Of a stretch of DNA of 64,000 bases, positions 25,982 through 34,498 are shown piece by piece. The stretch spans positions 1 through 64,000 of the forward strand of contig JALNYU010000004.1 of assembly GCA_023229645.1 (NCBI GenBank), written 5' to 3'. A program made the position numbers and the translations under genes. The notes below the pieces were generated by a model. That model was not told where the DNA came from, made no database searches, and saw only the letters and a list, made by a program, of their open reading frames with translations. Numbering within the stretch: position 1 is the stretch's first letter; every line of letters begins with the position of its first letter. This DNA is from Nevskia sp. (GTDB lineage Bacteria > Pseudomonadota > Gammaproteobacteria > Nevskiales > Nevskiaceae).

Positions 25982-27295
25982 TCAAACTAAGCCGTACTGT
26001 TTCAACCGCCGATATAGCGTGCGCTCACTCAAGCCAAGATGAGCAGCCAGTTCACCGCGGCTGCCACTGAACCCGGCAATCCTTTGCATAAAGCTCATTT
26101 TCTCGGCGTCCGGACGCACTGCCGCGCGGTGTACCGGCGCCGCTGCCAGCTGCGGCGAGGTCAGCAATTCCGGCGGTAAGTCTCGGGCGCGAATCACCCC
26201 ATCGTCGGCAAACAAACGGGCTCGATCCAGGATATTGCGGAGTTCTCTTATGTTGCCGGGGTAGTCGTATTGCGTCAGCTGCTGCATCGCCGCCCGCTCG
26301 ACTGTCATTGGCGTCTCGCCGGCCACGCGTTGCAGCAGGCTTTCGACCAGGAGTGGGATATCGTCGCGGCGCTCGCGCAGTGCCGGCAGACGCACTGGAA
26401 ACGCACTGATTCGATAATAAAGGTCCTGCCGGAACGTCTGCTGCGCCACCATTTCCCGCAGCGGCTTGTGGGTTGCCGCCACCAGACGAAAATCGGCCCG
26501 CAACGTATCAACCCCACCAACCCGGCGGAACGTGCCGGACTCGATCAAGCGCAGCAACTTAACCTGCATCGCCAGCGGCACATCGCCGATTTCATCAAGG
26601 AACAGCGTGCCGCCGTGCGCCGTTTCGGCCAGGCCGATTTTGCGCTGGGCAGCGCCGGTAAACGCGCCGCGTTCGTGGCCGAATAATTCGCTCTCAAACA
26701 AGGTTTCGCTTAAACCGGTGCAATCGACGATCACCAGCGGCCCCTGCGCGCGGCTACTGGACTGGTGCAAAGCACGGGCGAACAGTTCCTTACCCGTGCC
26801 GGACTCGCCGAGCAGCAGCACCGGAATTTGCGAAGGCGCCGCCCGCTGCAGCGTTGCGAGTGCGGCCACAAACGCTGCCGAGCGGCCGACCAAGCCGTTT
26901 TGGCTCGGCTTTGCCGAAGCGCTACTGACACTCGTCAGACGTTCGACGTACGCAATGATTTCGCGCTGCGGATTCAAAATCGGCCGCAGCTCAACATCAA
27001 CGTGCTCCGGTCCGCGCGGCGTATGGTGAATATGTAACACCCGGTCTGGGCCGAGTGTTGCCGCGGCTTTGCGCATCGGGCAATGCTCGCCAGCTTGATC
27101 GCAGGGCAATTTATAACCGTGCGAGATTTGATAACACTTGCGCCCGACATAAGGCCGCTCGGCGCCAAATTGCCGCTGATACGCGGCATTGGCGGCGAGA
27201 ATGTTGTAATCGACATCGAGCACGATCATCGGCTGTGCTTCGTTTTCGATATACGACATCAAGCCGTGCAGTGCACTGTTTTGTATGTCGTTCAT
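25982..27295 (-). CDS. fisR: FisR-like sigma-54-dependent activator (sulfane-sulfur sensor)
   Basis: From ATG 27295 the protein has 437 residues: an N-terminal PAS-like sensor, an AAA+ domain (GESGTGKE at 163-170, sigma-54 contact motif GAFTGA at 210-215) and a C-terminal Fis-type helix-turn-helix (GELAAHLGLSERTLYRRL). The sensor carries Cys54, Cys65 and Cys72; spacings of 11 and 7 match the three regulatory cysteines (53, 64, 71) of FisR from Cupriavidus pinatubonensis, which react with polysulfide and switch on sqr-pdo transcription. Upstream ATGs (27313, 27325) are possible; a start further upstream would run through the CTGCCA repeats. It is divergent from the pdo-sqr-tauE genes and upstream of the cyd operon, and both carry sigma-54-like promoters. 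Confidence 0.85.
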   Translation of the reverse strand: MNDIQNSALHGLMSYIENEAQPMIVLDVDYNILAANAAYQRQFGAERPYVGRKCYQISHGYKLPCDQAGEHCPMRKAAATLGPDRVLHIHHTPRGPEHVDVELRPILNPQREIIAYVERLTSVSSASAKPSQNGLVGRSAAFVAALATLQRAAPSQIPVLLLGESGTGKELFARALHQSSSRAQGPLVIVDCTGLSETLFESELFGHERGAFTGAAQRKIGLAETAHGGTLFLDEIGDVPLAMQVKLLRLIESGTFRRVGGVDTLRADFRLVAATHKPLREMVAQQTFRQDLYYRISAFPVRLPALRERRDDIPLLVESLLQRVAGETPMTVERAAMQQLTQYDYPGNIRELRNILDRARLFADDGVIRARDLPPELLTSPQLAAAPVHRAAVRPDAEKMSFMQRIAGFSGSRGELAAHLGLSERTLYRRLKQYGLV

Positions 27296-27343
27296 GCGGC
27301 CGTTCGAATTCATCGGCGCGATCATAACGGTATCGCACCGGCT

Positions 27344-27379
27344 CTGCCAGAAACTGCCAATTACTGCCAAACATGGCGG
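27344..27379. promoter_or_regulatory. Phased CTGCCA repeats, probable FisR sites
   Basis: CTGCCA occurs at 27344, 27354 and 27364, spaced exactly one helical turn apart, followed by the inverted TGGCGG at 27374-27379; an inverted TGGCAG lies further on at 27408. They sit 120-150 bases upstream of the pdo -24/-12 element and 50-85 bases upstream of the fisR start. The same half-site makes up the cyd palindrome. Confidence 0.5.
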
Positions 27380-27494
27380 TCCGGCGCAAAAACACCGGCA
27401 AATACGGTGGCAGCACCTTTAGAAAGAAATAGGCACAAATTAAATAACTGTATATATTACAAATAGATAATTTTTTTTATCAGACAGCCTAAAA

Positions 27495-27511
27495 ATGGCA
27501 TGGCGCTTGAT
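27495..27511 (+). promoter_or_regulatory. Sigma-54-like -24/-12 promoter of pdo-sqr
   Basis: ATGGCATGGCGCTTGAT has GG and the -12 GA ten bases apart and matches the cyd promoter at 13 of 15 central positions (TGGCATGG, CTTGA). Transcription would start near 27522, leaving a leader of about 25 bases before pdo. Confidence 0.6.
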
Positions 27512-27546
27512 GGAGTACGAAGACTCTCTTCGCGAAAGGATGCCCC

Positions 27547-28431
27547 ATGACAGTCAACAATACGATGGAAATCGAAGCCAGTTTCGATGCCGCTACTTCG
27601 ACCATTAGTTACATCGTGCTCGACCGCAGCACACAACACTGCGCAATCATCGATAGCGTGCTCGATTACGATCCGAAATCCGGGCGCACGTCGACTCGAT
27701 CAGCCGATCATCTCCGCGCGCGCGTCGAAGCGCTCGGCGCCACCGTGCAATGGCATTTAGAAACGCACGTACACGCCGATCATCTATCCGGTGCAGCGTA
27801 CTTAAAGCAGCATCTCGGCGGCCGGCTGGCAATCGGCAATCAGATCAGCGTGGTGCAGAACGTTTTCGGCACTTTGTTCAACGCTGGCAACGGTTTTGCC
27901 CGCGATGGCAGTCAGTTCGACCATTTATTCGCGGACGGCGAGCAGTTCCAAATCGGCAATTTGAAAGCGCGCGCGCTGCACACCCCCGGCCATACGCCGG
28001 CCTGCATGACCTACGTGATCGACAACGGCAGCGAGCACGTTGCCTTCGTCGGCGATACCTTGTTCATGCCCGACTACGGCACCGCGCGTTGCGATTTCCC
28101 CGGCGGCGACGCCCGCACGCTGTTTCAATCGATCAATAAAGTGCTAAGCCTGCCAGCAGACACGCGCCTTTATCTATGCCACGACTACCAGCCGAACGGC
28201 CGCCCGCTGCAGTACGTGACTACCGTCGCTGAGCAACGCGCCGCGAACATCCACGTGCACGACGGCATTAGCGAAGCGCAGTTCGTGACGATGCGGGAAA
28301 CGCGTGACGCCGGGCTCGACATGCCGGTGCTGTTGTTGCCCGCCGTGCAGGTCAATATGCGGGCCGGCGCATTGCCGGAGCCGGAAGATAACGGCCAGCG
28401 TTATCTAAAAATTCCGTTGAACGCCCTATAA
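27547..28431 (+). CDS. pdo: Persulfide dioxygenase (MBL-fold sulfur dioxygenase)
   Basis: The 294-residue metallo-beta-lactamase-fold protein oxidises glutathione persulfide to sulfite. It shows H74-x-H76-x-D78-H79 (ETHVHADHLSG), H149 in TPGHTPAC, D170 and H212 in YLCHDYQPNG. ETHD1/PDO enzymes keep one mononuclear iron bound by two of these histidines and the aspartate. Length and the C-terminal region fit the bacterial PDO2-like group. ATG 27547 has AAAGGA eight bases upstream. It leads an operon with sqr (37-base gap) and tauE, behind a sigma-54-like promoter and opposite fisR. Confidence 0.9.
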   Translation: MTVNNTMEIEASFDAATSTISYIVLDRSTQHCAIIDSVLDYDPKSGRTSTRSADHLRARVEALGATVQWHLETHVHADHLSGAAYLKQHLGGRLAIGNQISVVQNVFGTLFNAGNGFARDGSQFDHLFADGEQFQIGNLKARALHTPGHTPACMTYVIDNGSEHVAFVGDTLFMPDYGTARCDFPGGDARTLFQSINKVLSLPADTRLYLCHDYQPNGRPLQYVTTVAEQRAANIHVHDGISEAQFVTMRETRDAGLDMPVLLLPAVQVNMRAGALPEPEDNGQRYLKIPLNAL

Positions 28432-28468
28432 AAATTACGCGTACGTCTCGCGCCAGGAAAAAATAAAC

Positions 28469-30136
28469 ATGGAAACGCACAAGCTCACAGACGAATTTTC
28501 GGTTTCAGGGCAGCTCCTCATTACCGACTTACCGACGGTAGCGGCGCAAGGCTACCGCAGCCTGATCTGCAACCGGCCGGACGGCGAAGCGCCTGATCAG
28601 CCGGGCTACGAAGAAATCACCGCCGCTGCAGAAAAGAATGGCCTCGCAGTGCGCTATTTGCCGGTGCTATCGGGCAAGGTGACCGACGAACAAGCGCTTG
28701 CGTTCCGGGGCCTGCTAGCAGAACTGCCGAAGCCGGTATTGGCTTATTGCCGCAGCGGTACACGCTCGGCCACGCTTTGGGCGCTGACCGAAGCGAGCCG
28801 ACGCTCACTGCCGGATATTCTCGATCGCGCTCAGCGCGCCGGCATTAACCTCAGTGGCGTCGCTCGGCGTATCAGCAACGGCGGCAAGACGCCGACCGAC
28901 CGCAACGATGTGCATCATCAGATCGTGATCATCGGCGGCGGCGCCGCCGGCATCGCTGTCGCGTCAAGCTTGCTTGCCCGCGCGCCAGCGCTCGACATCG
29001 CCATCGTCGAACCGGCCGATGTTCACTATTACCAACCCGGCTGGACCTTGGTCGGCGCTGGCGTGTTCAAGGCCCAGACCACGGCGCGGACGATGGCCTC
29101 GCTAATTCCGCGCGGCGTGCATTGGATCAAATCCGCCGTCGCCGCGATTGAGCCGGAGCGCAACGCGCTAGTGCTCGATGGCTGCCGCGTTGTCGGTTAT
29201 GACCAACTCATCGTCTGCCCAGGCCTGAAATTGAATTGGGACGGGATCGAAGGCTTGAGCGAAACCTTAGGCCGCAACGGCGTTACCTCAAATTACCGCT
29301 ACGACTTGGCGCAATACACCTGGCAGCTCGTTCAAGGCTTGAAAGGCGGCAACGCCGTGTTCACCCAGCCGCCAATGCCGATCAAATGCGCTGGCGCGCC
29401 GCAGAAAGCGATGTATTTGTCCTGCGATCACTGGCAGCGCAACGGCCAGCTGCCGTGGATCAAACCGCAGTTCTGCAACGCCGGCGGCGTGCTGTTCGGC
29501 GTTCCGGCCTACGTGCCGGCGTTGATGAAATATGTCGAGCGCTACGGCATACAACTGAATTTCAACCAAACGCTAACTGCGGTCGATGGCGCCAAACAGC
29601 GGGCAACGTTCATCCGAACCGGCGCCGATGGCAGCCGGCAAACCGTGGTGCAAGACTTTGACTTCTTGCACGTGGTGCCGCCGCAAATCGCGCCGGATTT
29701 TATTCGCGTAAGCCCGCTGGCAGACGCCGCCGGCTGGGTCGATGTCGATCCGGCGACGCTGCAGCATAAAAAGTTTCCGAACATTTACGGCCTCGGCGAC
29801 GCCACCAATACGCCGAATGCAAAGACCGCGGCCGCCGCCCGCAAACAGGCGCCGGTTGTCGCCCATAACGTGCTGCTGAATCTGGGCCAGCGGCGCAGTC
29901 TCGCGAAATACGATGGCTACGGCTCCTGCCCATTAACCGTCGAACGCGGCAAAATTGTGCTCGCTGAGTTTCTCTACGGCGGCAAACTGGCGCCGAGCTT
30001 CCCGCGTTGGTTGATCGATGGTCAGCAACCATCGCGGCTCGCCTGGCTGCTGAAAGAACGCATTCTGCCGCCGCTGTATTGGCAGGCAATGCTAAAAGGC
30101 CGGGAATGGATGGCACAACCGGAATTGGCGGGCTGA
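28469..30136 (+). CDS. sqr: DUF442 phosphatase-like domain fused to sulfide:quinone oxidoreductase
   Basis: Residues 1-110 form a DUF442/TIGR01244 domain with the Cys-phosphatase-like loop CRSGTRS (94-100). From residue 150 an FAD-binding disulfide-reductase-like SQR follows: IVIIGGGAAGIAVA, cysteines C307 and C319 in the stretch PPMPIKCAGAPQKAMYLSC, and the FAD-contacting GLGDATNTPNAKT. SQR oxidises sulfide to sulfane sulfur, passing electrons to quinone at the membrane; here cytochrome bd could reoxidise the quinol. The fused front domain is common in proteobacterial type II-like SQRs and may handle persulfide, but that is unproven. It lies between pdo and tauE in one operon. At 555 residues it is longer than unfused SQRs by the extra domain. 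Confidence 0.9.
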   Translation: METHKLTDEFSVSGQLLITDLPTVAAQGYRSLICNRPDGEAPDQPGYEEITAAAEKNGLAVRYLPVLSGKVTDEQALAFRGLLAELPKPVLAYCRSGTRSATLWALTEASRRSLPDILDRAQRAGINLSGVARRISNGGKTPTDRNDVHHQIVIIGGGAAGIAVASSLLARAPALDIAIVEPADVHYYQPGWTLVGAGVFKAQTTARTMASLIPRGVHWIKSAVAAIEPERNALVLDGCRVVGYDQLIVCPGLKLNWDGIEGLSETLGRNGVTSNYRYDLAQYTWQLVQGLKGGNAVFTQPPMPIKCAGAPQKAMYLSCDHWQRNGQLPWIKPQFCNAGGVLFGVPAYVPALMKYVERYGIQLNFNQTLTAVDGAKQRATFIRTGADGSRQTVVQDFDFLHVVPPQIAPDFIRVSPLADAAGWVDVDPATLQHKKFPNIYGLGDATNTPNAKTAAAARKQAPVVAHNVLLNLGQRRSLAKYDGYGSCPLTVERGKIVLAEFLYGGKLAPSFPRWLIDGQQPSRLAWLLKERILPPLYWQAMLKGREWMAQPELAG

Positions 30137-30145
30137 GGTCGCGCG

Positions 30146-30958
30146 GTGGATGCGATCCCGCTGCTGACGGTGGCGCTCGGCGCCGTCATCGGCCTGATTC
30201 TGGCGTTAACCGGCGCTGGCGGCGGCATCCTCGCGGTGCCGATGCTGGTATTTGGCTTGCAGCTGACGGTGAAAGAATCGGCGCCGATTGGCCTGCTCGC
30301 CGTCGGTTTCGCCGCCTTGCTCGGTGCCGTGTTGGGCTTGCGCAAAGGCATCGTCCGCTACAAAGCGGCGCTGTTGATTGCAGCGCTCGGCTTAGTTGCG
30401 GCACCGGCAGGGCTCTGGCTCGCCCACCGTATTCCGAACGCGCCGCTGACACTGGTTTTTGCCACGGTATTGATCTACGCCTCGCAGCGCATGTTTCGGC
30501 AAGCCAGCCGGGATTTACGCGGCGTTGTCAATCCGCGGATTGCCAATGCTTGGCCGTGTCAGCTCAATCCTGCGGTCGGCCGCTTGCATTGGACGCTACC
30601 CTGCGCCCGCGCGCTCGCCAGCATCGGCGTGCTCGCCGGTTTTTTATCCGGGCTGCTCGGCGTTGGCGGCGGTTTTGTCATCGTGCCGACGCTCAGCCGC
30701 TACACCAATCTCGACATCAAAAGCATCATCGCAACGTCCCTCGCCGTCATCGCGCTGGTCTCGCTCGGTAGCGTCGTCACCGCCGCCAGCGCCGGCCTTG
30801 TGAATTGGACCGTCGCCACACCGTTCGCCAGCGGCGCGGTGCTCGGCTTGCTGATCGGCCGCTTGCTCGCCGCGCGCATCGCCGGGCCACGCTTGCAGCA
30901 GGCATTCGGCGGCGTCGGCATCATCGTCGCGCTGTCGTTGATTTACCGGCTTTATTAG
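30146..30958 (+). CDS. TauE/SafE-family membrane exporter
   Basis: The 270-residue protein has about eight membrane helices in two halves, each with the glycine-rich family pattern (LALTGAGGGILAVPML near the start, LSGLLGVGGGFVIVPTL in the second half). TauE/SafE proteins move sulfite, sulfoacetate or related anions. As the last gene of pdo-sqr it probably exports sulfite made by the dioxygenase. GTG 30146 has GAGG nine bases upstream. Its TAG stop (30956-30958) uses the G of the adjoining inverted-repeat element. Confidence 0.85.
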   Translation: MDAIPLLTVALGAVIGLILALTGAGGGILAVPMLVFGLQLTVKESAPIGLLAVGFAALLGAVLGLRKGIVRYKAALLIAALGLVAAPAGLWLAHRIPNAPLTLVFATVLIYASQRMFRQASRDLRGVVNPRIANAWPCQLNPAVGRLHWTLPCARALASIGVLAGFLSGLLGVGGGFVIVPTLSRYTNLDIKSIIATSLAVIALVSLGSVVTAASAGLVNWTVATPFASGAVLGLLIGRLLAARIAGPRLQQAFGGVGIIVALSLIYRLY

Positions 30959-31010
30959 GGCCTGTTAACACGTATGTGATCGCAGCGACCGCATACGTGT
31001 TAACAGGCCC
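30958..31010. mobile_element. 53-bp inverted-repeat element, GGGCCTG family (short form)
   Basis: A perfect 19-bp inverted repeat (30958-30976 with 30992-31010, GGGCCTGTTAACACGTATG) surrounds 15 bases, with TA on each side. Read on the minus strand its first 30 bases equal 20936-20965 exactly, so it is an internal-deletion derivative of the long element in the opposite orientation. It supplies the last base of the TAG stops of both tauE and the convergent nicotinamide phosphoribosyltransferase gene, and as a strong hairpin could also serve both as a terminator. Confidence 0.85.
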
Positions 31011-32425
31011 TAACCGTTGCTAATGCTTCCCGCAGGTGAGAATTGGGCATTGGCGCGCTGGCGAATGGCCTCGAAATGCTCATCGACCAGCAAACGGCCG
31101 TCGCGGAATACCGGCTTCAGCCAATTCTCGCGGCCAGCCAGCGCGTCTTCACGGACCGCTTGATACTGGCCATTTTCGTGGATCACCGCATAGCGCCCGG
31201 CCTTGCTACGTTTGCCGGGGTCGGTCGCCGGATCTTTGCAAATGTCGCGGCCGACGCCATCGATATCAACCCAGCTGGCTTTCATCGCCCACTTCAAGGT
31301 GTCGCGGTTCACCTGCTGCAGCAGGCCGCCGCCCATACCGAAGGCTAGGTTGTCGGCGCTGATCGCGCGCAGCTTCATCGCTTCGAGAATGCGCGGTAGC
31401 GAATCTAGGCTTACGCCATCGCCCTGCACCACGCGCAGATATGGCGGCAGCACGCGGTAGCCCTTGCTGTTCAAGCTATGGCCGAAATGCCGCATCAGAT
31501 GCTCGACGACGCGCGGCACGATCGCAATCGGGTCGCCGCTATCCGGCCGGATAACGATGCGGCCACCGCTGGCGATGATCGCCTCGCGCAAGCTTCCGCC
31601 GACGATTTCATCCAACGCGTGCCATAAGTCGTAGCTGTCGACGACAAACGCCAAGGTTTTATCGGTGCCGCCGAACTGCTGGATCATATTGCGATACGCC
31701 GCCGTTTCGCCGTCTCGCCCCCAAGCCGTCATCGTGCTGTGCTCGGATGCCGGAATGCTGTAACCCGCCACCGGCGCGCCGTAATGACGGCGCAGCAGCG
31801 TTAACGCGGCCAACGTATCCGTGCCCTGAAAATTAAGCAGATGCGCCGCCCCGCCGAGCCCGGCGGCTTCATGGCTGGCAGCGCCGCGCGCGCCGAAATC
31901 GTGCAGCATGAACGGCAGCGCATCGAAGGTATCCGCCGTTTGTTCCAACGCGCCGTGCAGCATCTTTTTGCAGGCGCGGGACAAACTGGCAACGGTGCTC
32001 GGGTACCACACCCCGCGCAGCAATGCGGTTTCGATGTGGCCGGTGAGCCAATAGCAGTCGGGATCGGTGTTGATCACCTGCACCACCGGCACCCGGTTCG
32101 GCACCACGCTGCCTTCGGCCAACGCGCAGATTTCCAGCGGCAGAAAGCCGCCGTGTTTATCCAGAATGTGCTGCCAACCCGCACGGTTGAAATAGCCGAT
32201 ATGGGCGACGCTGACCGCTTCCGCTTCGTCGATATCGGCGGCGGTAATCGGCGCCAACAAGAACGCCTTCAAAAACGCCTGCAGGCCGAAGAACAACACT
32301 TCGTCAAATGCACCGCCGCGGCTTTCGATATAACTCGAAACGCGGCGCGTGCCGGGTGGATATTGGCGGTCGTGACTCAGCTTGTAGCTATCGGTATTTA
32401 GAATCAGGTTCGTGCGATGATTCAT
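31010..32425 (-). CDS. nadV: Nicotinamide phosphoribosyltransferase
   Basis: The 471-residue NAMPT/NadV-family enzyme joins nicotinamide and PRPP to NMN for NAD salvage. Visible are TDSYKLSHDRQYPPGT at the N-terminus, YIESRGG, the HDFGARGAASHEAAGLGGAA nucleotide region, SIPASEHSTM and VIRPDSGDP. Length is typical. The gene converges on tauE with the short element between and diverges from the transglutaminase gene by 69 bases. Its stop codon TAG is completed by the element's terminal base. No other NAD gene is adjacent. Confidence 0.95.
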   Translation of the reverse strand: MNHRTNLILNTDSYKLSHDRQYPPGTRRVSSYIESRGGAFDEVLFFGLQAFLKAFLLAPITAADIDEAEAVSVAHIGYFNRAGWQHILDKHGGFLPLEICALAEGSVVPNRVPVVQVINTDPDCYWLTGHIETALLRGVWYPSTVASLSRACKKMLHGALEQTADTFDALPFMLHDFGARGAASHEAAGLGGAAHLLNFQGTDTLAALTLLRRHYGAPVAGYSIPASEHSTMTAWGRDGETAAYRNMIQQFGGTDKTLAFVVDSYDLWHALDEIVGGSLREAIIASGGRIVIRPDSGDPIAIVPRVVEHLMRHFGHSLNSKGYRVLPPYLRVVQGDGVSLDSLPRILEAMKLRAISADNLAFGMGGGLLQQVNRDTLKWAMKASWVDIDGVGRDICKDPATDPGKRSKAGRYAVIHENGQYQAVREDALAGRENWLKPVFRDGRLLVDEHFEAIRQRANAQFSPAGSISNG

Positions 32426-32494
32426 CCGCGGCCTCGGGTCGTTCAGCGGACAAGCCTAATCAATTCCCGACCGTGGCGGTAAGCTTTTTCCAAA

Positions 32495-34498
32495 ATGTCG
32501 ACGCGCCTTAATTCCCCGGTGAAGAAACTCACGACTGATCTGCTGCCGCAATCAGCGCTCCTGCGCCTGCTCGCCTGCCTCAGCCTCGTGCTGGCACCCC
32601 ACTTATTGCGCCTTCCAATCTGGGCTTCGGCGCTGGTGATCGGCGTGATCGTTTGGCGCGGGCTGGCGGTCTTCAAACAATGGCGCGCGCTGCTGCCCTC
32701 CTGGCTGCGGGTTGCGCTCACGCTCAGCGCATTCACCGGGATTTACGAAAGCTTCGGCCGCATTAGCGGCCAAACCGCTGGCGTCGCGCTAATCACCGTG
32801 ATGGCGGCGCTGAAACTCACCGAGTTAAAAGCGCGGCGCGATACCATCGTCATGGTGTTCTTAATGTACTTCATCTTGATCACCCACTTCCTGTTCTCAC
32901 AAGAGTTGTGGACCGCCGCCTACCTACTGATTTGCGCCAGCGCGATCACCGCGGTGTTGATCGAAGCCAATCACCCAGGCGGCGCGCTGCCGCCGCGTAC
33001 AACGTTCAGGCTGGCAACGCGCTTGGTCTTGCAAGCGCTGCCGCTGATGGTACTGATCTTTATTTTGTTCCCGCGCATTCCGGGGCCGCTCTGGGGCTTG
33101 CCTTCAGACTCCGGCGCCGCTCGCTCCGGGCTTTCTGATTCGATGGCGCCGGGCGATATCTCCAGCCTGATTCAATCGAATGAAGTGGCGTTTCGCGTCC
33201 GCTTCGATGGCGCGCCGCCGGAGCCGCGCGAGCGCTACTGGCGCGGCCCGACGTTCGGCCATTTCGATGGCCATCAATGGGACTCCGGCATCCGTCCCGA
33301 AGGCTCAGCCAACCCGGTTGCCGAATTGGAAGGCCCAGCCTACGGCTATGAAATCGTGCTGGAGCCAAACCGCGCGCGCTGGCTGCTGGCGCTGGATCTG
33401 CCCGAACGCGCCGACTTACCCGAAAACAGCCGGCTCGATCCTGACTATCAACTCGTGCTCGATAAAGGCGAGGTTCGCGAGCGGATGCTGTACCGGCTGC
33501 GCTCGCACACCCGCTACCGCTTGCAGCCCGAACTTCCGCCGGCACTGGCGACGGTGATGACGCGGCTACCGAAGAATTCCAACCCGCGCGCGCAGGCGTT
33601 GGCCCAAGGCTGGCGCGATCAAGGCCTGCCGCCGGCGGCCATTATCGACACCGCGTTGCGGATGTTTCGCGAGCAACAGTTTTTTTACACGCTGCAGCCA
33701 CCGGCGCTCGGCCGTAACGCCGTAGACGAGTTTCTCTTCGATACCCACCGCGGCTTTTGCGAACACTACGCCAGCAGCTTCACGCTGCTGATGCGTGCCG
33801 CCGGCATTCCGGCCCGCGTGGTCACCGGCTATCAGGGCGGCGAGCGCAACGCCGTTGGCGATTACTACTTGGTTCGACAATCCGACGCCCACGCCTGGTC
33901 CGAAGTCTGGTTGGTCGGGCGCGGCTGGGTGCGCGTCGATCCGACCGCCGCCGTCGCGCCAAGCCGGATCGAACGCGGCCTCGGCCCCAGCCTCTCCGGC
34001 ATCGAATCCCTGCCGGGGTTTCTCGATCCGAGCCGGCGTAACGGTTTCCGCTTCAATCTCGAAGCGCGTTGGGATTGGGTCAATGCCCAGTGGAATCGCT
34101 GGGTGCTCGGCTACGGCCCGGAACTGCAGCAGGAATTTTTACGCTACTTCGGCCTGCTCAATTGGAGCGACATGATCTTGGCGCTAACCGTTCTGCTCAG
34201 CGCCGGCCTCGGCATATTCGGTTTGTTGATGCTGCGCGCCGCACGGGTGCAACCGAAGATCGATCCAGCATTGCGAGCCTGGCGCCGCCTGCAACGCCGT
34301 CTCGCGGCGGCCGGCTTGCCGCAAAAAGCCGAAGAAGGCCCGCGCAATTACGCCGAACGCGTCAGCCGCGCCCGCCCCGATCTCGCAGCAACGATGAACG
34401 CCGCGCTGGCGGCCTACCTGCAAGCGCGCTACTACGATGCCCAGCCCGAGGCGCGGCAACGGCAATTAACCGCGGCCATCGCCCAAGTTAGGCCTTAA
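32495..34498 (+). CDS. TgpA-like membrane transglutaminase (DUF3488)
   Basis: The 667-residue inner-membrane protein has about six N-terminal helices (DUF3488 region), then a periplasmic transglutaminase-like domain with the Cys-His-Asp triad: C422 in HRGFCEHYASSF, H466 in SDAHAWSEVW and Asp about 481 in RVDPTAAV. A last helix (about residues 548-572) precedes a cytoplasmic DUF4129-like tail. This layout is TgpA of Pseudomonas aeruginosa, an essential periplasmic protein of unknown substrate. It usually follows moxR and a DUF58 gene, which are absent here. Confidence 0.9.
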   Translation: MSTRLNSPVKKLTTDLLPQSALLRLLACLSLVLAPHLLRLPIWASALVIGVIVWRGLAVFKQWRALLPSWLRVALTLSAFTGIYESFGRISGQTAGVALITVMAALKLTELKARRDTIVMVFLMYFILITHFLFSQELWTAAYLLICASAITAVLIEANHPGGALPPRTTFRLATRLVLQALPLMVLIFILFPRIPGPLWGLPSDSGAARSGLSDSMAPGDISSLIQSNEVAFRVRFDGAPPEPRERYWRGPTFGHFDGHQWDSGIRPEGSANPVAELEGPAYGYEIVLEPNRARWLLALDLPERADLPENSRLDPDYQLVLDKGEVRERMLYRLRSHTRYRLQPELPPALATVMTRLPKNSNPRAQALAQGWRDQGLPPAAIIDTALRMFREQQFFYTLQPPALGRNAVDEFLFDTHRGFCEHYASSFTLLMRAAGIPARVVTGYQGGERNAVGDYYLVRQSDAHAWSEVWLVGRGWVRVDPTAAVAPSRIERGLGPSLSGIESLPGFLDPSRRNGFRFNLEARWDWVNAQWNRWVLGYGPELQQEFLRYFGLLNWSDMILALTVLLSAGLGIFGLLMLRAARVQPKIDPALRAWRRLQRRLAAAGLPQKAEEGPRNYAERVSRARPDLAATMNAALAAYLQARYYDAQPEARQRQLTAAIAQVRP

